This document shows, one piece after another, positions 23,040 to 33,213 of a stretch of 64,000 nt of DNA (within the stretch, counting starts at the first letter, position 1; each line of letters opens with the position of its first letter). A model generated the notes under the pieces. The model was given only the letters and a program-made list of their open reading frames with translations, was not told the origin of the DNA and did not search any database. This stretch comes from Hymenoscyphus infarciens. Taxonomy: Eukaryota > Ascomycota > Leotiomycetes > Helotiales > Helotiaceae. The stretch covers positions 124,001 through 188,000 of the forward strand of contig LLCB01000044.1 of NCBI GenBank assembly GCA_001414345.1, given 5' to 3'. The position numbers and the translations under genes were made by a program.

Positions 23040-23378
23040 TGATGACTAGCTATCCTGGATAGCCGGGGGTACCTGCCGCATATAAGGTTTAGCTGTATAT
23101 TTAGCTTTCGGCTGTATTATTTTGCATTGTCTAATTTAGGAAGGTTACGTACGTCCGTGCGGACTTTCAGACAGACTTCGTAGGGTTCGGGCTTTTGTTT
23201 CAGCCGACGTAGGCTGTTCGGTTTCGGACCTCTTATATATAGCTGCCTACTCTCCTAGAGTCAGAAAAGGCCAGTTTAGCCTTTCTTCCGTATCAGAGCC
23301 TAGTATCTATACATGTTCTTCTGTTAAACGCACTCCCATATGCCTCTTCTGCCGTAGTATATATTTCGTGCCGTTACA
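23040..23378 (+). repeat. 5' LTR of gag-only element
   Basis: Begins TGATGACTAG and ends GTGCCGTTACA. It carries TATATATAG at about 23234-23242, a plausible TATA box for element transcription. Confidence 0.85.
23234..23242 (+). promoter_or_regulatory. Putative TATA box inside the 5' LTR
   Basis: TATATATAG lies about 60% into the LTR and is conserved in the 3' LTR (about 25629-25637). The position suits a U3/R boundary; no transcription start can be shown from sequence. Confidence 0.4.
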
Positions 23379-23783
23379 TAAAAAGGCTAAACTCTACTTC
23401 GCCGGAGACGGCCTACTATAATATCTCACTCGAGTGCGTCGGCGCCCCTGTTTCGAATTCGAAGTCGACAAATCGCTTCAGGCCAGAATCGGACCAGACG
23501 CCAAGGACAACCTCAAATAGCCGGGAAATCGGAGACCTCCCGGACGGCCAGTGATATCAGGGTTTGGTATCGGTATAGAACAGCTGGTAAAATTGTGTTT
23601 TTGACACGTCGAAGGGAGCGGAATACGCTGAGTGTTCCGGAGGCTCCTAATAACCCTCTCCGTGTAGGGATTGCTACACAAGGTTCGGTGAAGCCGACTA
23701 CATAGTCATCGCGAAAGCTTCGGAATCTCCCCCTCAACCCCCCCCCCCCCCCACCCCCCCCCCCCCCAAAACCGACATTCAAG

Positions 23784-24809
23784 ATGTCGACCCCTGTTCC
23801 GCCACGAGGCGTTGAGCAACCCCCTTCCAGGGACACCCCCCTTTCCGAAAGACACCCCTCCGAACCCTTTCTAAACCACACACGTACGCCTAAACCCAAA
23901 AAGTCCCGAAATAACAAAGGTCGAAGAGACCAGCGGGACTTCTCAAATGCGGACGAGATGCGGAGGGTTGTGCAAGCCCTGGAAGCGAAAGAACAAAAGA
24001 CAAATGATCGGCTAGCCGAGCTAGAAAAAAGGATAAGCGAAATTCAAAGTCAACAAATCGCTTCGCCTTCGAACCCTCCCCGATCCGACCCTCCTTCGCT
24101 TTCATACCCCTTTCGGCAACGGGCCGCTGCCCCTGATGCCTTCCGACGGACCGCCCAACTCGGTTCCGAAAATGTTACGAATACCTCCCGACGAAAAAGC
24201 AAGATGACCGAAAAGATTGAACCTTTAAATGACGGCAGTTCACCCACATACCGACAATGGAAGATATCGGTACGCGATAGACTCAGTGTGAATGCCGACC
24301 ACTACGGTTCACCCCTGACACGCAAAGCCCTTATTTGGGGTACAACATCTGGGCTAGCCAGGGATTACCTTGAGCCTAGGTACCAGTCCGAGTCGGACCT
24401 TCCTTTTCATGACTTTCAAGATATGCTCGAACTTTTGGATTCCTACTTCTTGACCGGTTATGAGACGGAGGATGCTCGGGATGCTTTCGTAGCTTTGCAG
24501 ATGGGACAAGAATACGCCGAAGAAACTTTTGCCGATTTCAGAGGTCGTTTTTTGAGTATGGCCATACTCGGAGAAATTCCAGAATCGGAACGGTTCTTCT
24601 ATATGTGGGACAAGATTACACCTCAGCTCCGAAACGCGTCTACTCTAAATAAGAGACGCTGGAATTACAACTTCGCTGAGATGGTAAATGGTCTTTTAGC
24701 GCTGGACAAGGAGCAAAACCGAAGCACTTCGGTTCAAAAGAATACCCCTCCATCTGGCCCGAACTCCCCACAATCCGACAGCGGATCTTCGACCGACGAA
24801 GATGAATAA
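23784..24809 (+). CDS. Retrotransposon gag-like protein
   Basis: The uninterrupted frame encodes 341 residues. The N-terminus (1-50) is Pro/Arg/Lys-rich with KPKKSRNNKGRRDQRD. A coiled coil follows at about 60-92 (RRVVQALEAKEQKTNDRLAE and onward to SEIQSQQ). The middle part, about 150-315, contains YRQWKISVRDRL and FADFRGRF, reminiscent of the helical capsid core of Ty3-type Gag (retrotrans_gag family). The acidic Ser-rich tail ends SGSSTDEDE. No CCHC zinc knuckle is visible. The ATG at 23784 follows a poly-C tract (23729-23767) and is the first in frame. The G+C content is clearly higher than in the surrounding RIP DNA. In such elements the protein packages element RNA into particles; here it may serve a partner element's pol. 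Confidence 0.75.
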   Translation: MSTPVPPRGVEQPPSRDTPLSERHPSEPFLNHTRTPKPKKSRNNKGRRDQRDFSNADEMRRVVQALEAKEQKTNDRLAELEKRISEIQSQQIASPSNPPRSDPPSLSYPFRQRAAAPDAFRRTAQLGSENVTNTSRRKSKMTEKIEPLNDGSSPTYRQWKISVRDRLSVNADHYGSPLTRKALIWGTTSGLARDYLEPRYQSESDLPFHDFQDMLELLDSYFLTGYETEDARDAFVALQMGQEYAEETFADFRGRFLSMAILGEIPESERFFYMWDKITPQLRNASTLNKRRWNYNFAEMVNGLLALDKEQNRSTSVQKNTPPSGPNSPQSDSGSSTDEDE

Positions 24810-25416
24810 GTCCTTAAGTACCCCGGTTCAAACCCGAACCGCTGAAGGGAACGAGGCAGCCCTTTGTTGTCCTGGACTTCGGATAATAATTTTAAACTTT
24901 GACAACATTCGGCAACAACTCTTTTGACCAGCCGAAACCCCACCGACTCTGGTAAGAGTCTTACTTTCTTTTCACTTCTGGCCGGGCCAGAAGTTTCATT
25001 TGAATTTTTCGAATCGGATGCGAATCGGACGGAAATACGCTCTCCATCAGGACGAAAACTCAGAAGTGAACTCTTAGCTAAGATATCACTATCTTCAACA
25101 ATCCCGACCGAACACCATCCGACTCTACTCTGAACTTTTTCCGACTTTACTTTGAACTTTCTCCGACCTGCAAGACGGATCGGACCTACACTCTTTTAGC
25201 GAATGCGGATGCTTACACTTTTGATATGGAATGACTGGAAACAAAGTCTCTTTTACAAGCATCCACAAACTGGGTCAGCTACGATTCGAACCCAAAACCG
25301 GCATCTCGCTTACGACAATTACGACAAAGTCAACAAATACGATAAATGCAACACTTACGCCATCCCGATTCGGCCCTAACAACGACAACACCAAGACTCG
25401 GGACGAGTGTTTTTTT

Positions 25417-25429
25417 AGGGAGGGGGATG
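25417..25429 (+). other. Polypurine tract of gag-only element
   Basis: AGGGAGGGGGATG sits directly before the 3' LTR TG at 25430, the position where plus-strand DNA synthesis is primed in LTR retrotransposons. Confidence 0.65.
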
Positions 25430-25777
25430 TGATGGCCAGCCATCCTGGGTAGCCGGGGGTACCTACCGTATATAAGGTTCGGCTGTATATTTAGCTTTCA
25501 GCTGTGTTATTTTACATTGTCTAAAAAACTTTAGGAAGGTTACGTACGTCCGTCCAGACTTTCAGACGGACTTCGTAGGGTTCGAGCTTTTGTTTTAGCC
25601 GACGTAGGCTGTTCGGTTTCGGACCTCTTATATATAGCTGCTTGCTCTCCTAGGGTTAGAAAAGGCTAGTTTAGCCTTTTCTTTTGTATTAGAGCCTAGT
25701 ATCTATATATGTTATTCTGTTGAACGCACTTCTATATACCACTTCAGCTGCCGTAGTATGTATTTCGTGCCGTTATA
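25430..25777 (+). repeat. 3' LTR of gag-only element
   Basis: Colinear with 23040-23378. Differences are mostly transitions plus a short A-rich insertion (CTAAAAAACTTTAGG against CTAATTTAGG), which accounts for much of the length difference. Confidence 0.85.
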
Positions 25778-26337
25778 ATTATAGTAGTTAACTCTAATTC
25801 TTTTACTTACTACTTTTACTACTTTTATTACTTAAATTAACTACTTCTAGAGCCTTCTTAAGAAACTAAGCCTTAATTCCTTTACTATTTCCTTAAATAG
25901 AACCGTTGGTTTCTTATATAGTACTACTCTTATATTTCTCTACCTAAGTAACTATATCCTAAACCTCCTTCTCTTTTACTAAACGCTTAGAGAGAAATAG
26001 ACTCTTAAAGAACGAATATCTCTTCTTTATATAAGGCTTCTTGTTCTTAATATCGTGTATTTAATCTAAAAGTAAGAGACGAAGTTGCTTTCTATACCTA
26101 GTTTCCTAGTATTATAACGTACTAGCTTTAATTTACTAAAAAGTAAGTAAATAGTAAATGTTTACTAACTAGAATACCTCTTCTTTTTTAAGAGGTTAAG
26201 AAATAAGAGTAATATTATTACTACTATCAGGTAGTTGTTATTAATTTAGAGGTAAAAGAGTTATTTACCGTTTAAATAATTTATTTTACTATTAGATTAA
26301 CCTCTTAGTTTCTTAATCTTCTATACCGACTACTCTT
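25778..26337. other. A+T-rich DNA with the right arm of the inverted repeat
   Basis: This is stop-dense RIP-like sequence. The part at about 26155-26296 is the inverted partner of 22738-22925. No gene was recognised; the minus strand has some lysine-rich reading but no domain I can name. Confidence 0.5.
26155..26296. repeat. Right arm of the large inverted repeat
   Basis: Reverse complement of the left arm at 22738-22925 with scattered mismatches. The two arms are about 3.2 kb apart, with the gag-only element between them. Confidence 0.5.
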
Positions 26338-26574
26338 AGGTAATCTACAAATCACACCCACTTCGTAAACTTATTACTATTCCCTAGTAACCCAGGAATA
26401 GCAAATCATACTATACCCACTGTTCCTAGGCAAGGTAAGAATTTCCATTGCTATCGGTAGGTAACCCACAAATAGCACGTCGTAAGACCGTTGCTATTGG
26501 TAGGTGACCTACCAACAGAAACTCTTATAACTTTAAACTCTTCCCCGCTTTTTGGGTAACCTACAAATAGAACC
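26338..26574. repeat. Cluster of imperfect palindromes built on GGTAACCYACAAATAG
   Basis: Five related copies of a GGTAACCYACAAATAGCA-like word occur at about 26338, 26386, 26458, 26501 and 26555. Two are extended palindromes: 26497-26515 is a perfect 9-bp-arm palindrome (TTGGTAGGT/ACCTACCAA around one base) and 26450-26476 is an imperfect 27-bp one (GCTATCGGTAGGT...ACAAATAGC). Their function is unknown; they could be MITE remnants or binding sites. Confidence 0.6.
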
Positions 26575-26954
26575 AACGTATTACCAGATAAGCCACGAGT
26601 AGCCATCTCCCAACACCCCAACAAGACAAATTTTCATAACACATAATCAAATTAATTCATCTATATACCTCTGCCTCAAACCCTCCACCTCCACCAACCC
26701 CCGTTCACCCTTTTTCTCTATTTACAACCTTTTTTCCTTCGCCCCCCTTCCACCATCACCGTTTTCAGCCACCGACCCTCGCTTTCCCCAACAAAAAAAT
26801 ATGAAAGAGGCTCATCAAGTGAAATTTTTAAATTCCTCGAATATGCAAAGGGGACTCCTCGCATCCATCCGCTAAACGCCACGCATGCACGCGGAAACGA
26901 TGGTCAAGAAAGTAAAAGAAAGAATGCAAAATGCCAAAGTGCCCGCTCACTCAC
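26575..26954. other. 3' flank of MET5
   Basis: The sequence is of normal composition and C/T-rich on the plus strand, downstream of the minus-strand sulfite reductase gene. No gene was seen. Confidence 0.5.
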
Positions 26955-29900
26955 TCACTCCTCGTCACTCTCCTCTTCAGCAACCTATATCAATATTAGC
27001 AATCCGTTCCTCGTACTCAGGATGAACAAAACTTACATCATCATGAAAAGTCTTCCCCTCAGTCGTCTCTTTAATCATCCCAATCCTAATACAGAAATCT
27101 CCAAAATGCTCCCCCTCGTTCCGCTCCAGCGAGTATCGCTTGAGCAGAGGCTTCATGATGTCCAGAATTTCGTCCTCCTTAATACTACTTCGGTACAACT
27201 TATTAAGACGCTGGCCATGGTACCCACCACCAAGGTACATATTATAAGCCCCAAAAGCCTTCCCCACAAACGCAACCTCAGCCAACCAAGGCCGTGCACA
27301 CCCATTAGGACAACCAGTCATCCGCATAACAATAGAATCCTGTCGCATCCCATTCTCCTCAATAACCCCCTCGAGTTTCGAGATGAGAACAGGGAGGTAG
27401 CGTTCACTCTCCGCCATGGCCAAGCCACAAGTAGGGAAAGCAACACACGCAGAGGAAGAAAGTCTCAGGCCGGAGAATTGATAGTTATCAAGCTTATACT
27501 TGGCCATCATCTTCTTCATCACCGGGAGGTCGGCGTCATCGACATTGCTGAGAATCAAATGTTGGTTACCAGTTAACCTAAACTCGCCCTTGTGGACCTT
27601 GGCAATTTCACGAAGACCGGTCTTCATTGGGAAGTCGGCGGTATCTTCAATACGACCATTCTCAATGAAAAAGGTAAAGTGGTTGAGACCAACTTCATCC
27701 TTTTGCCATCCAAAGGTATCAATATTGCTCTGGAAATGGAAAGGTCGTGCCTTCTCAAATTTCTGACCCCAAAGATCCTCAACCTTACTTCGGAAAACGT
27801 CAACTCCCATATCATCAATGGTGTACTTTAGACGAGCGTGTTTTCGATTCTTACGATCTCCATGATCACGTTGTACAAGCATAACCTTCTCACAAGCGAT
27901 ATGAACTTGATCAGTAGTGACGAATCCAAGCGTGCTTCCAGTTCGTGGGTAAGTCTTCTTGTTGTTGTGCGTAACACCCATACCACCACCAGCGAGAAGA
28001 TTGAAACCAGCAAGGTGGCCATCCTTGCCCTTGATAGCGATGAGGCCAACATCGTGAGCGTAGACATCAGTATCGTTGTGTGGAGGAATAGCGATTGTGA
28101 TCTTGAACTTTCTGGGAAGATAAGTAGGACCGTAGAGAGGTTCGAAATCCTGAACGGCATCTCCAGCAACTTGAGTCTTCTTGTCATTTTCATCCTTGAG
28201 CCAAATCTCGTGATATGCTGTCGTGGATGGCAGTAGGTGATCTGAAATCTTTGCCGAGCTAGCATAAACCTCGCGATGGTATTTGGAAGCGGTTGGCAAA
28301 CTACTGCACATGACGTTTCGGTTAACATCGCCACATGCGGCGATCGTCGTCATCAAAGACTGATTGATACCTCTCATGGCAGACTTGAGTTTTGTCTTGA
28401 CAACACCGTGGAACTGGAAAGTTTGACGAGTGGTCAACTTCATAGTCTCGTTTCCGAAGTTGTTGCTGACATCGTCCATCTGGATCCATTGCAATGGGGT
28501 TGCAACACCTCCGGGTAATCTGCATCGAATCATGAAGGAGTATGCTGGCTCAAGTCCTTGTGCTTTACGCTCGTCCCGAAGATCTCGATCATCTTGCATG
28601 TAAGTTCCATGGAACTTGGTCAATTGTTGATCAGCTGCGGAAATAGCAGCGGTGGTTGTGTCCTGTAGCCCCTCCTCGATAGTTCCTCGCAAGAAATTGG
28701 ATGCCAATTTGATATCCTCGTTGGTAATTGGAGGTGGCTCATCTGGAAGACCCTCAACCTTATCAACACCAAGAGCGGCCCAAATGAGAGGTTCCCATGT
28801 CTGATAGCCAGTTTGATAACTATCAGGATCCTGGTCATCACCGAGACCGATTTCTGCAAGTCTCTTTCCTCCAAGATTTGCCATAACGCGATCAAGGTCC
28901 TTTCCTGGCTTGTTGTAGTAGTGCTTGTCTTCCTTGCGAGGCCAGTAATGGCTGTCACCAAGAGCAAAGATGGAGTAGTTGACATTTGCCAGATCCAACT
29001 CGGTATTATCCTTGATGGCATCCCAGAAAGCACGTCCGTTTTGTGGAAACTCACCCTGACCTGCGGTACTTGAAAGAATGACGATATTTTGTTCAGTCGG
29101 TAGATCCTCAAGTGGGTAGTCCTCCATGGCCATCACAATTGTCTTGAGACCACGAGCTTTACCTCGGTTCCCAAGTCTCTTGGCCAATGACTCGGCATTT
29201 CCGTTGTCAGATGCAAAGAGAACGGTCAAAGGTGCTCCGAAAAGCCCCTCGAGGAGTTGAGCATAAGCATCCTTTGCGTTGCGCTTTTGAAGTGCTCGGA
29301 CTTCAGTTCCGTAATCCTGAGCCAAATTGGAGGAAAACTCAGGATGTCTCTTCATCAATTGTGTAAGGTGGTTGTCACGAGCCAAGAAAGCCTTGAGCTC
29401 ATTCTTTACCCGCTCAGAATCCAATGAAAAGTTTGGTTCTCCACGAGTCTCGTTCTGAGGATTCCATCTATACAGTGGCCAATAACCCAAATCCACAGCT
29501 TTCTTGGTCTCCTGAAGTACTGTCAAGGGCGAGTCGTTCTCTTTGAAGTATGGAAGGTAGGCTACGACAACTGACGGACCATCAAATTGATCAGCCTCAA
29601 TCATTGCCTGCAAAACCTGGGTATATGAGCTGTAAACAGCGACAGATGCCACGTATGAATTTCCGTAGTTCATGGCGTATAGACCAATATCCTTCTTTCG
29701 TCTCGCAGAATCTGCAGCCGATCGTTCAGAGTATGGTGTTGAATCGATGATGAGCATGTTAACATTCTCGCCAGAAGCGATGACATGGTGAACACCAGAG
29801 TTGCCAAGATCATATGCCCAAGCATCTGATCCCACAAGCCAGGGTGACTCCTTTCGGAATAATGCCTTATTAGCAAGTAGTTCTATCGATTTGGCAGACC

Positions 29901-31863
29901 CATCCTTCTCGAGTAAAGCAATAATTTCTTCAGCAACCTCGGTTACCTCCTTTTCGTCACCAGCACTTGAGGCCCACTTTGTGAATACAGCCTTTGCTTC
30001 CTCGTCGAAAGATTTCGAGTTCGCAGCAGCTTGAATCTCGCCAATCAATCGTTGACGGTGCTCCTTTCTAGCGACCAATGAACCAAATCCAAACTCGGGA
30101 TTTGATGCAATTGAAGCAGATATTCCGGTATTCTGCGATTCAAGGGCGTTGGCCAAATGTAATCGTTGTCCAAAAACCTGGTCCAAAATTTTCATGTATG
30201 CTGATTCAACCTTTGGCTGTGATAGATCATACGCCTTATCCGATTCTAAAGGGCCCTCGGAATTTCCAACTTCGAGATTTTGAATTGGCTTTTCCGACTT
30301 GAGATTTTGGAAGACACCTCGTAAGGCCTGTGGAATGGCATCTGGTGCAATATAGCCTAATTGGTGTCCAACAATAGTCTCCACCCCGCCTCCAGGTCCA
30401 GATTTGAGTGTGGTGAGAAGATCCAAAAGTAAAGGTCCCCATTTTGTTGTCTTTCTCCGGATTTGTTCAAGAACCGCCAATCGTTTGATAGATTTTGGAA
30501 TCGCGGCAACTAATTTTGTTCCTAACCATGGTCTGTATAATCGAGCAGTGATGACACCAGCTTTGGCGTAAATATCACCGGCCTTTGCGGCATCAATTGC
30601 CTGTGCAAAAGCCCCTACATCCGAACCAAAGACGAAGAGCGCATCTTCGGCATTTGAAGGCCCGGAATATTGAAATGGGGTGTATTCTCGTCCAACACGT
30701 TGCTTGAGCAGGGCCCAAATACCCGAGACGAAGTTGTAAATATCGTCCGAGTTGACTGGGCGCGTTGTGGTTTGCTCCACCGTTGTTGCTGAAGAAGCCG
30801 AGGTCTTGCTCTCAACACTGCTCTCTCGCTCCGATTTCGACGAACCGACAGAAGATGCTTTCGATGGGACCTCAGAGATAACTCGCTGAATTGACGGAGT
30901 TGTGGCTTCCACTCCCTCCATAGCTCCCGGAATAACATGGTCAGCACTCTGCGTCTCGGTAATGGTTGCCACTCTTCCTTCATCCGCATATATACTCGTT
31001 CCGCCAATTTTACTAGCTTGGAATGCTCTGACCGCATCTAGATTGAGAATTTCCTCAACAACCTGCGCATCTTCAGAGGAAATATAGTTGTCCTGAGCCG
31101 AAGTTCCAGCGCTGAAGAAATGTATCACACCCTTTCCTGATTTGATAGCCAAAGCATGTGCCGTCAAGGCAATATCTTGTGCCTCCAGCAAGGTTTCGGA
31201 TTGGAGAAATGTAAATCCCGAATTGCGAATTGAGGTAATGGACGAGTAGTCGGGGTATTGGGCGGGTTGCAGAGAGACGTGGATCACCACTGGTAGATTT
31301 GCGAGTCTATATAAGTGAGGAACGGAGGAGACGAGGATAGAGGAGGTTGTGGTGACTGCAACAAGTTTGCCATTTCGAATTGGTGTAAATACCGAAAGTA
31401 GTGGGTCGGCATTATGCCTAACTGTTTGGATCTGCGAATATATTAGTTTATAACCTTCCGCATGTTTTGTGTTTCTGACGGACCTCGGGTACACCACTTT
31501 CGGTAGCTGCCACCAGACTTTTGTCACCTCGCCCAGCGTATCTTTGTAAATGGGAGGAGAATTCCGAGTCAATTGACTGGGCAGCCTGGACCGAGACAAT
31601 GACGTCGCTGGACAAATATGCAATTCGTGCCACTACACGCACCATCAACTTGTTAGCAAAGATGTCACCCAGTACGGATGTACGAGTGTACGAATGTACG
31701 AATGTACGAATGTACGAATGTACGAATGTACGAATGTCAGTGGCACGCGGGGTATGCGGATGCCCATGAACATCAACCCACGAGGGCGGGGGAAAAGCAC
31801 AAGCAGTGATGATCAATACATACCAGCTTCGCCAGGCGTACGAATCTCCAAGGGAGTAGCCAT
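26955..31863 (-). CDS. MET5: Sulfite reductase [NADPH] hemoprotein beta subunit
   Basis: Reduces sulfite to sulfide in the sulfate assimilation pathway, together with a MET10-type flavoprotein subunit. Model (minus): exons 31824-31863, 31484-31632, 27037-31431 and 26955-26984; introns of 191, 52 and 52 nt; 1537 residues. Exon 1 (MATPLEIRTPGEA) and exon 2 (VARIAYLSSDVIVSVQ) replace the spurious 5' end of the long open frame, which would start at 31623. Domains: pyruvate-oxidoreductase-like N-terminal part, flavodoxin-like domain around residues 790-945 (VLFASDNGNAESLAKRLG), then two ferredoxin-like and two siroheme/4Fe-4S modules. The cluster ligands are visible as C1392-x5-C1398-x38-C1437-x3-C1441 (ACVAFPTCGLAM and GCPNGC), the canonical spacing. 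The last exon gives the acidic tail VAEEESDEE; if the last intron is retained, a different 19-residue tail results. Length and order match yeast Met5. Confidence 0.93.
31673..31736. repeat. 8-bp microsatellite (TACGAATG)n in MET5 intron 1
   Basis: Eight tandem units: TACGGATG, TACGAGTG, then six perfect TACGAATG. The array lies wholly inside the 191-nt first intron of MET5 (31633-31823) and explains that intron's unusual length. Confidence 0.9.
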
Positions 31864-33213
31864 AGCTGTGATAATCAATGGCAAACCCTCTGTGATGACT
31901 CGACTGTTTCCCACTCAAGTGAAGAGGAAGCTGTAGATGTAGATTCCAGGTCTGGGGCAAGAAGGCGAGAGATGACCGCGACAATAAAATTTCTAGATCG
32001 GACTCTCTAGCGGTGCACCTATCAACAGTCAACAGGGGACTCCGAGCTCGGCAATGGAGAGCAAGGAAGGATAACGACTCTCAGCCAACGACAGGCCGTT
32101 CAATTACCCTTTGAGGAGGATCAAGTGGTGCAATATTTAAAAAATGTATTTAAGGATATCCAAATGTAGCGTTGCTTTATCAATTTAGTGGGATATGCAG
32201 AGGCGAACGGCTATCGAGGCGAATGGAAAAGATGGACTAACTGCTTACTCATTCGATTGAGCACGCAATTTTCTAGGACAACACCACAATTCAATATACT
32301 ACGCTCATTTCTTTGTCAGGTAAAAGGCCAGACTGAGTCTCCGGAAGACAATAAAAGCGGCAGAAGATATCCTCGCTGTCTCTCGTTGTTCTAACCTTTT
32401 AGGAAAAATTAAAATTTCAATCAAAACAATCATCTTTCATTATTCCAAATTATCACGGGTAATATTGAAATTGTTCCAAGTATCTAGAACACTTACCTTG
32501 AATTACCCTACCTAAAAAGTTGGAACAATGAGAGGGATAGGTACGAACCTGTTCTACGATTTACTGCCGCTTTTACTCTCCATGGCGAGCTAGCCGAGTC
32601 AAGTGATTATGAGATATTCCCTGAAGTGCTATTAACCGCTGATGATTCAGTTAAAATGGATATGCCGTCGTCTGAATCGCCTCTTCTCTTTCCTTACACA
32701 CCCCGCGGGATTCCAAAACTCCCAATATAAAATATGCACCTATGCACTCGGGATTTGGAACATAACGTGGTGTCATGCCAACTCTCCCGAGTGGACCGAC
32801 CGGTCCAGTCTGCAAAAGCGAAGAAATGACTCTACATAAGCATTGTATCCATGAAGTCTCTATTGGCCATCTGCTTCTGTGAGGTATAGAAGAGTAGTTA
32901 TGCAGACAGAAGCAAACCCGGATATTTGTCACTTAAAAACTCCCATTTAAGCAAATCTCTCTGTATTAGTCTAGTCTCATTATGTGGTATGTACGCCCGA
33001 CCGACTCCAGTATCGTATCACCCCGGCACCTACTTGGCTCCAGGATAACACCCAACAATGTTGCCTCCCTCCTATCCTACCCAAAACGCCCTATCACAGG
33101 CCCAGTATGATTGATCATATGGCTTGAATCCACCTCATACTTTACACTTTCCGGGGGTAATCAGCATCCAACCTCGGACTTTTCATGCCAAACTTCAAAC
33201 ACCCATCCATCTT
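31864..33213. other. MET5 upstream region
   Basis: This is 1.35 kb between the MET5 start and the KEI1 stop, both on the minus strand, so it contains the MET5 promoter. Only short chance frames are present, and no gene or repeat was recognised. Confidence 0.5.

Larger units (their letters stand above)
23040..25777 (+). mobile_element. Gag-only, non-autonomous LTR retrotransposon with an intact ORF
   Basis: LTRs at 23040-23378 (339 bp, TGATG...TTACA) and 25430-25777 (348 bp, TGATG...TTATA) enclose a 2051-bp interior. ATTA occurs directly outside both ends (23036-23039 and 25778-25781), compatible with a 4-bp target duplication. A polypurine tract (AGGGAGGGGGATG, 25417-25429) immediately precedes the 3' LTR. 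The only coding unit is the gag-like ORF at 23784-24809; there is no room or sequence for protease, RT, RNase H or integrase. It must rely on a related autonomous element. Its LTRs are inverted relatives of the RIP-degraded LTR-A copies elsewhere in this window, so they form one family with very different mutation levels. Confidence 0.85.

Noticed and set aside
23513..23917. 134-residue minus-strand frame rich in glycine
   Set aside because: The glycines come from the poly-C tract before gag; overlaps the LTR element leader.
25270..25300. ATTCGAAC box suggesting a tRNA T-arm
   Set aside because: No matching acceptor stem, D-arm or anticodon arm nearby; it lies in the non-coding part of the LTR element.
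26338..26574. CRISPR-like array
   Set aside because: Repeats are diverged and palindromic with irregular spacing, and the DNA is eukaryotic.
31432..31623. ATG at 31623 as the start of MET5
   Set aside because: The stretch 31432-31623 in this frame bears no similarity to sulfite reductase. Splicing to the exons at 31484-31632 and 31824-31863 gives a coherent N-terminus.
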